Positions 17,040 through 25,587 of a stretch of 47,488 bases of DNA are shown in pieces. Origin of the DNA: Pedobacter ureilyticus (GTDB taxonomy: Bacteria; Bacteroidota; Bacteroidia; Sphingobacteriales; Sphingobacteriaceae). The stretch's first letter is position 1. Each line of letters opens with the position of its first letter. The stretch spans positions 1 to 47,488 of the forward strand of contig NZ_SSHJ01000027.1 in assembly GCF_005925345.1 (NCBI RefSeq), written 5' to 3'. The notes beneath the pieces were generated by a model. The model worked only from the letters and a program-made list of their open reading frames with translations. It was not told the origin of the DNA and ran no database searches. The translations under genes and the position numbers were made by a program.

Positions 17040-19334
17040 TTGGATTATTTAGCAGGATTAAACCCACAACAACGAGCAGCAGTAGAGAATACAGACGGAC
17101 CAGTGATGATTGTGGCTGGTGCAGGCTCAGGAAAAACGAGAGTAATTACCTACCGTGTGGCGCATTTGATACAAAAAGGTGTTGATCCGTTCAATATTTT
17201 GGTATTAACCTTTACCAACAAGGCTAGCAAGGAAATGCGTGAGCGTATCGAAAAGGTAGTGGGCACCGAAGCTAAAAGTATTTGGATGGGGACCTTCCAC
17301 TCGGTATTTGCCAAAATTTTACGTGTGGAGGCAGAGAAAATTGGCTACCCTAGTAATTTTACTATTTACGATACTGATGATTGCAAAAGTTTAATTCGCA
17401 CCATTTTGAAAGAAATGCAGTTAGATGATAAGCTTTATGCTGCAAACATTGTGTACAATCGCATCTCCCAAGCAAAAAACAACCTCATTTCTGTTGCAGA
17501 ATATGTAAATAACCCTACCATACAAGCAGAAGACATAGGCAACAAAAGACCAATGCTGGGGCAGATTTACGAAACCTACGCCAAGCGCTGCTATAAAGCC
17601 GGCGCAATGGATTTCGATGATTTGCTATTCAAAACCAACGTATTGCTAAGAAAACATCCAGATGTGTTGAACAAGTACCAACATAAGTTTAAATACATTA
17701 TGGTGGATGAGTACCAGGATACGAACCACTCGCAATATACCATTGTAAAAAAATTGGCGGCAGCACACGAAAATTTATGTGTAGTGGGCGATGATGCACA
17801 GAGTATCTACGCTTTTAGAGGAGCCAACATCCAGAATATCTTAAACGTTGAACGCGATTACCCCGATTTGAAAGTTTACAAATTGGAACAAAATTACCGT
17901 TCTACTCAGAACATTGTTGAAGTTGCCAATAGTATCATTGCCAACAACAAAAATCAGTTAGAAAAAAATGTATTCTCTGCTAATGAGCAGGGCGATAAAA
18001 TCAAAATATCACGAGCTTTTACGGATAACGAGGAAGGTAAATTAGTAGCCGAAGCCATTGTGCAGGAACGTGCTGGAAACAGCTTAAACTACACTGATTT
18101 CGCCATTCTTTACCGTACCAACGCACAAAGTAGGGCCATGGAGGAAGCTTTGCGTAAACTCAATGTTCCTTATAAAATCTACGGCGGACTTTCTTTCTAC
18201 CAACGTAAGGAGATTAAGGATTTAATTGCGTACTTCCGTTTAACTTTTAACCCTGCAGATGAGGAAGCGCTGAAGCGTGTGATCAACTATCCTCGTCGTG
18301 GTTTGGGCGATACTACTTTAGAAAAAGTTGCCGTAGCAGCCAATGAGCATGGGATTACCATGTGGCAGGTGATTTGCAACCCGCACCAGTTTTTGGGCGG
18401 CCGCATACCTAACCAGCTGAATGATTTTTCGATGATGATCAGAGCATTTGCCGCTGAATCTACCAAATTAGATGCTTACGAAACTGCATTATACATTGCC
18501 CAACACTCGGGTATTTTAAAAGAATTGCATAGCGATGATAGCGTAGAAGGCAGAGCCAGATACGAAAACATTCAAGAGTTGTTAGCCGGTATTAAAGAAT
18601 TTGCCGAGCGTGAAGATATTGAAGACCGCAGTTTGGCAATTTTTATGCAAGATGTGGCTTTGTTAACTAACGACGATAAGGACAAAGACAAAGATGCAGA
18701 TACCGTATCTTTAATGACCATACACTCGGCCAAAGGCTTGGAGTTTAAGAACGTATTTGTGGTTGGTTTAGAGGAAAATTTATTCCCGTCGCAAATGTCG
18801 TTAACTTCTAGAACTGATTTGGAAGAAGAACGCCGTTTGTTCTATGTAGCTATTACCAGGGCAGAGAAAAAACTTACCTTAACCTACGCTACTTCTCGCT
18901 ACCGTTGGGGACAATTGACCTCTTGCGAACCAAGCAGGTTCATCAACGAGATTAGCCCTAAATATTTAGAGTTAGATGCCATTAAGCAAGCTAAACCTAG
19001 TTTTAGCAGTGGCGGATTTGACACCGAACGCAAATCTTGGAGCCAACAGAGGGAGTTGCAACAAAAACCTACTTCGCAGCAAACTTCATTTAAACCAAAA
19101 CCTAGGCCTACAACTTCTATTTTACCGAAAGCTCACGTACCAACACCTGGCTTTACACCAAGTGCCGCAAATGAGTTCCAGATGGGGATGGAGGTAGAGC
19201 ACGAAAAATTTGGTTTTGGTAAAATTGTGCAGTTAGAAGGCAGGCTACCCGATGTAAAAGCAACGGTATTTTTCCAAGGTTTGGGCAATAAGCAGTTGTT
19301 ATTAAAGTTTGCGAAGTTGAGGATAGTGAAATAG
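17040..19334 (+). CDS. uvrD: UvrD/PcrA superfamily I DNA helicase
   Basis: 764 residues from a TTG start at 17040 (DYLAGLNPQQRAAV). The start is supported because the Q-motif LNPQQRAAV must be kept. Motifs: AGAGSGKT (Walker A, ~27-34), TFTNKAS, DEYQDTN, VGDDAQSIYAFRGA, QNYRST, MTIHSAKGLEF and VAITRAEKKL. A Gln/Pro/Ser-rich linker (~655-705) leads to a C-terminal Tudor-like domain (MGMEVEHEKFGFGKIVQLEG) that in PcrA contacts RNA polymerase. It translocates 3'-5' on single-stranded DNA and serves excision repair and removal of stalled complexes. The length and C-terminal domain favour the PcrA side of the family. Confidence 0.95.
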   Translation: MDYLAGLNPQQRAAVENTDGPVMIVAGAGSGKTRVITYRVAHLIQKGVDPFNILVLTFTNKASKEMRERIEKVVGTEAKSIWMGTFHSVFAKILRVEAEKIGYPSNFTIYDTDDCKSLIRTILKEMQLDDKLYAANIVYNRISQAKNNLISVAEYVNNPTIQAEDIGNKRPMLGQIYETYAKRCYKAGAMDFDDLLFKTNVLLRKHPDVLNKYQHKFKYIMVDEYQDTNHSQYTIVKKLAAAHENLCVVGDDAQSIYAFRGANIQNILNVERDYPDLKVYKLEQNYRSTQNIVEVANSIIANNKNQLEKNVFSANEQGDKIKISRAFTDNEEGKLVAEAIVQERAGNSLNYTDFAILYRTNAQSRAMEEALRKLNVPYKIYGGLSFYQRKEIKDLIAYFRLTFNPADEEALKRVINYPRRGLGDTTLEKVAVAANEHGITMWQVICNPHQFLGGRIPNQLNDFSMMIRAFAAESTKLDAYETALYIAQHSGILKELHSDDSVEGRARYENIQELLAGIKEFAEREDIEDRSLAIFMQDVALLTNDDKDKDKDADTVSLMTIHSAKGLEFKNVFVVGLEENLFPSQMSLTSRTDLEEERRLFYVAITRAEKKLTLTYATSRYRWGQLTSCEPSRFINEISPKYLELDAIKQAKPSFSSGGFDTERKSWSQQRELQQKPTSQQTSFKPKPRPTTSILPKAHVPTPGFTPSAANEFQMGMEVEHEKFGFGKIVQLEGRLPDVKATVFFQGLGNKQLLLKFAKLRIVK

Positions 19335-19440
19335 GTTATAAGTTTTACGTTGTAGGTAATAAGTCTTGTATAAAGATTTGTCATCGTTGCACCGTTGTTT
19401 TAAAGCCGCAACCTTTCTATTTGTGCTTGCACGCCTCAAA

Positions 19441-19544
19441 GCGTCATTTCGAACGCAGAGGGAACTCAAAGAACGTCTAGCCAAATCTAACGACACAGGC
19501 TATATCTTGTAATTTGCTAGATTTCTCCTATCGTCGAAATGACG
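19441..19544. repeat. Dispersed palindromic repeat, GTCATTTCGA family, copy 2
   Basis: Starts GCGTCATTTCGAACGCAGAG and ends ATCGTCGAAATGACGAC, the same inverted ends as at 6628-6713. Both copies carry TCTAGC inside the left half and AGATTTCTCCTA in the right half, so they are related over their length. Confidence 0.75.
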
Positions 19545-19618
19545 ACCGAGTTATGAATATTGCAAAAAAACGTATAACGTATAACGTACAACCTATAACT
19601 TATTACTTAAAACTTTTC

Positions 19619-19626
19619 TATATTTG
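19619..19626 (+). promoter_or_regulatory. Orphan -7 promoter element
   Basis: TATATTTG matches TAnnTTTG but no open frame follows. The next gene starts 415 bases downstream. A possible U-tailed hairpin ends at 19832, so this may drive a short non-coding RNA. Confidence 0.45.
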
Positions 19627-19630
19627 CAGC

Positions 19631-19832
19631 AACAAACCATTCCGGTGAATTTCATAATTGAAAACATCTTTGGAAGTTTAGGGTTTTCCCTTAGTCTATA
19701 ACTTCTGTTTCGATTATTTCATAGTGGTTTAGATAGTTTTACCTTTTGGTTATTTCAGTTTAGCAGGAATTTTGCAATTTGCAGTTCGGCAGACCGTTGT
19801 TAAATAAACCTGATGGCAGCGGTTATCTTTTT
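19631..19832 (+). ncRNA. Candidate structured small RNA
   Basis: About 200 bases between an orphan TAnnTTTG box and a weak terminator-like hairpin (AACCTG and CAG..GTT around 19806-19824, then ATCTTTTTT). Several hairpins can be drawn: TTTCA-TAAT-TGAAA near 19652, GAAGTT paired with AACTTC around an inner GGG-TTTT-CCC (about 19672-19706), and GCA-ATT-TGC near 19776. There is no open frame. Size would fit a 6S-like or other regulatory RNA, but I cannot match it to a known family. The borders are inferred. Confidence 0.35.
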
Positions 19833-19840
19833 TGTGTGGT

Positions 19841-19905
19841 GTCATCCTGAGCTTGTCGAAGGATTTTAGGTTAATTGCAGATGCTTCGATAAACTCAGCA
19901 TGACA
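19841..19905. repeat. Dispersed palindromic repeat, diverged copy
   Basis: GTCATCCTGAGCTTGTCGAAGG at the left and GCTTCGATAAACTCAGCATGAC at the right form imperfect inverted ends (TCCTGAG-C versus G-CTCAGCA). It is the TCCTGAGCTTGTCGAAGG type of intergenic repeat. The remaining bases to 20041 hold no gene or clear signal other than AT-rich DNA before the DUF4290 start. Confidence 0.65.
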
Positions 19906-20041
19906 AAGAAAGCAATAACATTACTACAAAAAAATAATAGCGTACAGCAGGGCTACAATTGCAATGAAATACTGACATTGGTTTTCAAAAAATCATACTA
20001 CAGCAAGCTTGAAATAACATTAAAATTTTAATTTTAAAAAA

Positions 20042-20710
20042 ATGAATTTCGATTATAATACTACCAGAAGCGAGTTAATTCTGGCCGAATATGGACGTAA
20101 TGTCCAAAATATGGTAAAGTACATTATTACCTTACCTACAAAAGAAGAACGCAATAAATACGCACAAGCTGTTATTGATTTGATGGGTTTTTTAAATCCG
20201 CATTTGCGTGATGTTGCCGATTTTAAGCATAAATTATGGGACCATTTGCACATCATCTCTAACTACCAAATTGATGTAGATAGCCCATACCCTAAACCTA
20301 CGCCAGAAACGAAAGAGATTAAACCAGAACACATCGGTTATCCTCAGCAACGTATCAAATACAAACACTACGGCCGAACGGTAGAGAAATTAATTGCCAA
20401 CGCCATTGCAGAAGAAAATCCGGAGCGTAAAGCAGGTATGGTGCAAGGTATTGCCAATTTCATGAAAATGGCTTATGTGCAATGGAACAAGGATAATGTT
20501 GCCGACGAAGTAATCCTTAAAAATTTAAGCGAACTTTCTGGTGGTGCTTTGGCCTTAGAAGAAAACATTAACCTGCAAAAGGTAGAGTTTAGAAACCAAA
20601 ACAACAGACAGAACAACAACAACCGCGGTAGACAAAACAACAACAAAAACCGCCAGAATAACAACAACAATAACCGTCAGCGGAATAACAATAACAAACA
20701 GAGACATTAA
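20042..20710 (+). CDS. DUF4290 protein with Asn/Arg-rich tail
   Basis: 222 residues. The first ~175 form the helical DUF4290 domain (FDYNTTRSELILAEYGRNVQNMV, ending with VQWNKDNVADEVILKNL). The last 45 residues are almost entirely Asn, Arg, Gln and Lys (for example RQNNNNRGRQNNN), a low-complexity basic tail likely to bind RNA or be disordered. The family is found in Bacteroidota and has no assigned function. murA starts 28 bases after the stop, a pairing that suggests one transcript. The AAC-rich tail coding sequence is prone to slippage. Hydrophobic frames on its opposite strand are artefacts of that composition. Confidence 0.85.
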   Translation: MNFDYNTTRSELILAEYGRNVQNMVKYIITLPTKEERNKYAQAVIDLMGFLNPHLRDVADFKHKLWDHLHIISNYQIDVDSPYPKPTPETKEIKPEHIGYPQQRIKYKHYGRTVEKLIANAIAEENPERKAGMVQGIANFMKMAYVQWNKDNVADEVILKNLSELSGGALALEENINLQKVEFRNQNNRQNNNNRGRQNNNKNRQNNNNNNRQRNNNNKQRH

Positions 20711-20738
20711 CCTTTTTAAAAGGCAAAACCAAAATAGA

Positions 20739-22064
20739 ATGAATGCATTTGAAATTATAGGCGGCAAAAAACTGAAGGGCGAAATTATCCCTCAAGGCGC
20801 TAAAAACGAAGCTTTACAGATATTATCGGCCGTTTTATTAACCGAAGAAAAAATTACCATCAGTAATATCCCCGATATTAAAGATGTGAACAAACTGATT
20901 GAACTTTTAGGCGATTTGGGCGTAGCGGTAGAGCGCATTAACAAAGACACCTACACGTTTGAAGCAAAAAATATCAACTTAGAATTCTTTTCTTCTGATA
21001 CCTTTAAGGCAAAAGGTGGAGGCTTAAGAGGCTCTATTATGATTGTAGGGCCGCTGTTAGCCCGTTTTGGCAAAGCCGCCATACCTAAGCCTGGAGGCGA
21101 TAAAATTGGCCGTCGCCGTTTAGACACCCACTTTTTAGGCTTTGAAAAATTGGGCGCCAAATTTGTTTACGACCAAAAAGCAGAGTTTTTTAACGTAGAT
21201 GCCACCAACCTAAAAGGCACCTATATTTTGTTAGACGAAGCTTCGGTTACCGGAACGGCTAACATTGTGATGGCAGCAGTTTTAGCTAAAGGCATCACCA
21301 CAATTTACAATGCCGCTTGCGAGCCATACCTACAACAGTTATGTAAAATGCTGAACCGCATGGGCGCAAAAATTAGTGGCATTGGCTCTAATTTGCTAAC
21401 CATAGAAGGGGTTACAAAATTAGGTGGCACCGAGCACCGTATGTTACCAGACATGATAGAAATTGGTTCTTTCATCGGTTTGGCAGCCATGACAGAATCG
21501 GAAATTACCATCAAAAATGTACAGTACGATGAATTGGGTGTAATTCCAGAAGTTTTCAAAAAATTGGGTATCAAACTAGAACGTCGCGGCGATGACATCT
21601 ACATTCCATCTCAGAAAAATTATGTGATCGATACTTTTATCGATGGTTCTATCTTGACTATTGCAGATTCGCCTTGGCCTGGTTTTACGCCAGATTTATT
21701 GAGTATCGTTTTAGTGGTTGCTACGCAGGCCAAAGGAAATGTACTTATCCACCAAAAAATGTTCGAGAGCCGTTTGTTCTTCGTTGATAAACTGATTGAT
21801 ATGGGTGCTCAGATCATTCTTTGCGATCCGCACCGTGCTACCGTAAATGGTATCGACAAAAAGTACAAATTACGTGGTATCAGTATGACTTCTCCTGATA
21901 TTAGAGCCGGAGTTTCGTTGCTAATCGCGGCACTTTCTGCCGAAGGTAAATCTACCATTTACAACATCGAACAAATTGAGCGTGGCTATCAAGATATAGA
22001 CACTCGTTTACGTGCTTTAGGTGCACAAATTAAGCGTATTGATGGCGCAGGGCCAAGCCATTAG
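20739..22064 (+). CDS. murA: UDP-GlcNAc enolpyruvyl transferase MurA
   Basis: 441 residues. MurA transfers enolpyruvate from PEP to UDP-GlcNAc, the first committed step of peptidoglycan synthesis, in the cytoplasm. The paired-domain fold is recognisable from GAKNEALQIL (Lys22 and Asn23 of the active site) and from RGSIMIVGPLLARFG, and the last domain from SPDIRAGVSLLIAALSAEGKSTIYN. In the active-site loop KPGGDKIGRRRLDTH, the residue equivalent to Cys115 of E. coli is Asp121. This change is known from other species to leave the enzyme active but insensitive to fosfomycin. It is co-transcribed with DUF4290 and followed by a hairpin. Confidence 0.96.
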   Translation: MNAFEIIGGKKLKGEIIPQGAKNEALQILSAVLLTEEKITISNIPDIKDVNKLIELLGDLGVAVERINKDTYTFEAKNINLEFFSSDTFKAKGGGLRGSIMIVGPLLARFGKAAIPKPGGDKIGRRRLDTHFLGFEKLGAKFVYDQKAEFFNVDATNLKGTYILLDEASVTGTANIVMAAVLAKGITTIYNAACEPYLQQLCKMLNRMGAKISGIGSNLLTIEGVTKLGGTEHRMLPDMIEIGSFIGLAAMTESEITIKNVQYDELGVIPEVFKKLGIKLERRGDDIYIPSQKNYVIDTFIDGSILTIADSPWPGFTPDLLSIVLVVATQAKGNVLIHQKMFESRLFFVDKLIDMGAQIILCDPHRATVNGIDKKYKLRGISMTSPDIRAGVSLLIAALSAEGKSTIYNIEQIERGYQDIDTRLRALGAQIKRIDGAGPSH

Positions 22065-22372
22065 GATTTACGATTGTAGATTTAGAATTACGATTAAATC
22101 CCAAAGCTCATCATAACGAGCTGAAAAATAATTAGAAAAGCAGGGCCAGTACATTTCACAATGTCGGTCCTGCTTTTCGGCTTTAGTCCCTCGCTCGCAA
22201 ATGCTCTCTAGCGCTCTCTCGGGCGCTGCCGCCTTCAATCAGGTTTGTAAATTCTCTTTCTTGCAACAAACTAACTACCTAAAACCATATCATTGTTATT
22301 CTTTTGCATTTACGGTTACCCGTAAAATACTCTTGTAATGTTTCAACATTTTTGCTCTCAAATTAAAAAAAC
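22065..22372. other. Intergenic region after murA
   Basis: 308 bases without a gene. It holds an imperfect terminator-like hairpin (22135-22178), a GC-richer stretch with GCTCTCTAGCGCTCTCTCGG near 22202-22221 that resembles dispersed intergenic material, and an AT-rich leader before the lipoprotein gene. No clear TAnnTTTG box is visible close to that gene. Confidence 0.5.
22135..22178 (+). terminator. Probable transcription terminator hairpin after murA
   Basis: GAAAAGCAGG (22135-22144) pairs with CCTGCTTTTC (22169-22178), and the inner bases ACATT and AATGT also pair around a short loop. There is no long T run after it, so termination efficiency is uncertain. Confidence 0.55.
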
Positions 22373-23323
22373 ATGACAAAATACTTTACATTATTAATTT
22401 TTGCGGCAGTATTAGGCTTTACCGCATGTAAAAAAGGCGAAAATGGTGTTGATGGCGCCAAAGGAGAAAAAGGCGAGCAAGGTTTGAAAGGTACCGACGG
22501 CAGCACCATGCACAGTGGAACGGGTGCTCCAGCAAATACCTTAGGTAATATTGGCGATTTTTACCTAGACAAAAATACTGCGGAATTGTATGGACCCAAA
22601 ACCGCTACGGCCTGGCCTAGCCCAATTAGTCTAAAAGGCAGCAATGGCGCAGCAGGTGCAACAGGCGCAGCGGGAACTCCGGGTTCCAAAATTTTAAGTG
22701 GTACAACGGTACCTGCTGTAGCTTTAGGTGCAGAAGGAGATTTCTATTTTGACACTGTAAATCTTGCTTTCTATGGACCAAAGACCTCTGCAAGCTGGGG
22801 CAGTGCCATTAGCTTAAAAGCAACTAATGCAGTTACTACTTTTTTGTACAACAATCAAAGTTTTGATAATGTGGTATTAGAGAACAGTTATACAAACACT
22901 TATCAAATTCCGAATTTTACTACTTACATGTACAATGGTATTAAAACATTAAATATTAGCCATGCGACCTACCAAAATGCATATAATACTGGCGTTATTT
23001 TCGTGAGACTAAAGTTCTCCAACGACAATAATAACACTTGGGGGCCTGAAATAAATAAAGGTTCAGGTGATTATAACTTGGGCTCATATAATTATATTAG
23101 TATAGGCGGAGATGATGATATGGATGATGAAATAATAAAAGCGAGTGGAATTATTATAGAAGGCGACCAAGAAACATCGACAGACCCAAGTGGCAGCGGC
23201 TTAAAAAACCTAAAATTCGATGTTAAAGTAGTTTGTATTCCAGCGGGTACAGTAATACAGATGGCTAATAAAAACATTGACGTTAAAAATGCAGAAGCTG
23301 TAGCTAAATATCTAGAACTATAA
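22373..23323 (+). CDS. Lipoprotein with collagen-like repeats
   Basis: 316 residues. A signal peptide ends in the lipobox GFTAC (Cys19), so it is lipid-anchored and probably exported. Right after come Gly-x-y triplets (GENGVDGAKGEKGEQGLKG), typical of bacterial collagen-like proteins, and a second patch GSNGAAGATGAAGTPG near 84-99. Two copies of a ~40-residue unit follow these patches, each with GDFY-[LF]-D, YGPKT and a Trp (about 47-85 and 107-145). A C-terminal domain of unknown fold rich in Asn and Tyr completes it. Likely a surface or structural protein. No partner genes are adjacent. Confidence 0.85.
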   Translation: MTKYFTLLIFAAVLGFTACKKGENGVDGAKGEKGEQGLKGTDGSTMHSGTGAPANTLGNIGDFYLDKNTAELYGPKTATAWPSPISLKGSNGAAGATGAAGTPGSKILSGTTVPAVALGAEGDFYFDTVNLAFYGPKTSASWGSAISLKATNAVTTFLYNNQSFDNVVLENSYTNTYQIPNFTTYMYNGIKTLNISHATYQNAYNTGVIFVRLKFSNDNNNTWGPEINKGSGDYNLGSYNYISIGGDDDMDDEIIKASGIIIEGDQETSTDPSGSGLKNLKFDVKVVCIPAGTVIQMANKNIDVKNAEAVAKYLEL

Positions 23324-23346
23324 ACCAAATATCCACACGTCTAACA

Positions 23347-23377
23347 GACTTCGTAAGTTTTAAAAACTTACGAAGTC
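23347..23377. repeat. Long perfect hairpin 1 after the lipoprotein gene
   Basis: GACTTCGTAAGTTTT (23347-23361) and AAAACTTACGAAGTC (23363-23377) are perfect inverted repeats. It may act as a terminator for the lipoprotein gene, although only a short T stretch (TTATT) follows. It has the look of a dispersed palindrome. Confidence 0.75.
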
Positions 23378-23548
23378 TTATTCCCGCACTTACAAAAACC
23401 TGTAGCGCATTATCAGAGCACACAATTCTTCGGCAAAAATTACAAAAATTTCATACATCCTTTCTACATAATATGTGAAGTTAGGTCAATTTTGATGTTC
23501 CAAATTTTACATAATGAACCAACTAAACTAAATAATCGGCTCAAATAA

Positions 23549-23580
23549 AACCCTTGTAGATTTTGAAATCTGCAAGGGTT
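23549..23580. repeat. Long hairpin 2 between the lipoprotein gene and ychF
   Basis: AACCCTTGTAGATTT (23549-23563) and AAATCTGCAAGGGTT (23566-23580) pair at 14 of 15 positions with a two-base centre. The rest of this 303-base gap (23324-23626) has only AT-rich sequence and the hairpin at 23596-23612. Confidence 0.75.
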
Positions 23581-23595
23581 AGTCGTTATACAAAT

Positions 23596-23612
23596 TCTCG
23601 CCTAAGGCGAGA
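23596..23612 (-). terminator. Possible terminator hairpin of ychF
   Basis: TCTCGCC-TAA-GGCGAGA is a perfect seven-base-pair stem 15 bases beyond the ychF stop. On the minus strand it is followed by ATTTGTAT, only a weak U tract. Confidence 0.45.
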
Positions 23613-23626
23613 TTTAGAGGGGCTTT

Positions 23627-24721
23627 TTAAACATTAAATCTAAAGTGCATGATATCGCCATCTTCTACTACGTAAGCTTTGCCTTCTACACCTAACTTAC
23701 CAGCTTCTTTACAAGCATTTTCAGACCCTAGCGTTACAAAATCATTATATTTAATTACCTCTGCACGGATAAAACCTTTTTCAAAATCAGTGTGAATTAC
23801 ACCCGCAGCTTGCGGTGCAGTGAAACCTTTGGTAATGGTCCAAGCTCTTACCTCTTGCACACCAGCGGTAAAATAAGTGTACAAATCTAATAGGCGGTAA
23901 GCAGCTCTAATCAGTTTAGCCACGCCTGATTCATCCAAGCCTAAATCTTGCAAGAATATTTGACGCTCTTCGTAATCTTCCAATTCTGCAATTTCCGATT
24001 CTATTTTAGCAGAAATGATCAATACCTCAGCATTTTCATCAGCTACCGCAGCTTTCACCTTATCTACATAAGCATTTCCTGTTACCACAGAAGCTTCATC
24101 AACATTACAAACATACATTACAGGTTTTTGAGTAAGTAAACCCAAGCCTTCAATAAAAGTAAAATCTTCTGGAGCTAATGCAGCAGAACGCACAGATTTA
24201 CCAGTTTCTAAATGCTCTTTCACTACTGACAAGATATCGAATTCTTTCTTCGCATCTTTATCGTTTTTAGCTTGTTTTTCTATCTTTTGGATACGCTTGC
24301 TTACGGTATCCAAATCTTTCAACTGTAATTCAGTATCAATAATTTCTTTGTCGCGAATAGGGTCAACAGAACCATCTACGTGAATGATATTGCCATCATC
24401 AAAACAACGTAAAACGTGGATAATAGAATTTGTAGCCCTGATATTACCTAAGAATTGGTTGCCCAAGCCCTCTCCCTTCGAGGCGCCTTTTACCAAACCT
24501 GCAATATCTACTATCTCTATTGTATTTGGCACCACACGTTGTGGTTTAACCAGTTCTGTTAATTTGTTTAAACGATCATCTGGCACGGTAATTACGCCCA
24601 CATTGGGCTCTATTGTACAGAATGGAAAGTTAGCAGATTGCGCCTTTGCGTTAGATAAACAGTTAAATAAAGTCGATTTTCCCACATTTGGTAAACCTAC
24701 TATACCACATTGTAATGCCAT
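23627..24721 (-). CDS. ychF: Ribosome-binding ATPase YchF (Obg family)
   Basis: 364 residues, the standard length. The P-loop GLPNVGKST (9-17), switch NFPFCTIEPNVG and DIAGLVKGAS (G3) are followed by a helical domain and the C-terminal TGS domain (LLDLYTYFTAG, TKGFTAPQAAGVIHTDFEKGFIRAEV). YchF prefers ATP over GTP, which correlates with the absence of the NKxD base-recognition motif; here NVDE occupies that place. It binds ribosomes and affects stress responses and translation initiation fidelity. It stands alone. Its upstream region contains two microsatellites. Confidence 0.95.
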   Translation of the reverse strand: MALQCGIVGLPNVGKSTLFNCLSNAKAQSANFPFCTIEPNVGVITVPDDRLNKLTELVKPQRVVPNTIEIVDIAGLVKGASKGEGLGNQFLGNIRATNSIIHVLRCFDDGNIIHVDGSVDPIRDKEIIDTELQLKDLDTVSKRIQKIEKQAKNDKDAKKEFDILSVVKEHLETGKSVRSAALAPEDFTFIEGLGLLTQKPVMYVCNVDEASVVTGNAYVDKVKAAVADENAEVLIISAKIESEIAELEDYEERQIFLQDLGLDESGVAKLIRAAYRLLDLYTYFTAGVQEVRAWTITKGFTAPQAAGVIHTDFEKGFIRAEVIKYNDFVTLGSENACKEAGKLGVEGKAYVVEDGDIMHFRFNV

Positions 24722-24850
24722 TATATTTACGATTTTTAGATTTTATGCCCAAGGCATTCCCTTGGAACGATTTTAGATTTACTATAGCCTAAAACCAAGG
24801 CGCAAAGATAAGTAATAGTTTGATTGTTGAAAGGCGGAAATGTTGGAAAG

Positions 24851-24906
24851 TTTAGGGTTTAGGGTTTAGGGTTTAGGGTTTAGGGTTTAGGGTTTAGGGT
24901 TTAGGG
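24851..24906. repeat. Microsatellite (TTTAGGG)8
   Basis: Eight exact tandem copies of the heptamer TTTAGGG, 56 bases, 130 bases upstream of ychF. The unit equals the plant-type telomere repeat, but the setting is an ordinary bacterial intergenic region. Confidence 0.97.
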
Positions 24907-24997
24907 AAAATTGTCTTATGGCTTAATTGTTTTATATTGTTGAAAAGTTATAAAATTGAAATGTTGCAAAGTTATCACTAACTTGTTTACCACTTTT

Positions 24998-25069
<72 letters not shown>

Positions 25070-25116
25070 TCCGACTTAATAAAAAATCCCTAGCTTAGCA
25101 CTTAGATTATCTAAAG

Positions 25117-25587
25117 ATGGAAGACCAAACACAATTTGAAAATTTAGAAGAACAAAAATATCCTCAATTAATAGTGACGGAAGATATGCGCAGCTACATC
25201 TACGATATGGCTAAATGGGCAAATTTCCTAGGAATTGTTGGTTTAGTAATTTCTGCGTTTTTACTCTTAGCAGCTTTAACGGTTGGCCCAACAATTAACG
25301 CCAATCCAGAAATGGGCAAAATGCTTGGTCAACTAGGTGCCATGGACGGTACCACTATCTCTATTGTATTTCTTATTTATGGAGCGCTAATCTTTTATCC
25401 TAGTCTTTCAATGATGCGCTATGCTAGCAAAGCCAAACAAGGCGTATTGTATGGCGATCAAGAAAATTTAAACGAGGCTACAAGCAGATTAAAATCTATC
25501 TTTAAATACTTTGGCGTATTAACCATTGTATTTATTGTGCTTTATCTAATGACTTTATTTTCGGCGGTTTTGGGTGGAATTAAATAG
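25117..25587 (+). CDS. DUF5362-like membrane protein
   Basis: 156 residues. A soluble N-terminus of about 30 residues is followed by three or four hydrophobic segments (about 35-57, 80-100, 128-150). The segment SMMRYASKAKQGVLYGDQENLNEATSRLKSIFKYFG between helices is characteristic of DUF5362, a small family of Bacteroidota inner-membrane proteins without known function. It overlaps no gene and ends directly before the convergent hydrolase gene (no bases between). Expression may depend on the microsatellite upstream. Confidence 0.75.
   Translation: MEDQTQFENLEEQKYPQLIVTEDMRSYIYDMAKWANFLGIVGLVISAFLLLAALTVGPTINANPEMGKMLGQLGAMDGTTISIVFLIYGALIFYPSLSMMRYASKAKQGVLYGDQENLNEATSRLKSIFKYFGVLTIVFIVLYLMTLFSAVLGGIK

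Noticed and set aside
20473..20795. Cys/Val/Phe-rich minus-strand frames
   Set aside because: They are the complement of AAC-rich codons of the Asn-rich DUF4290 tail.
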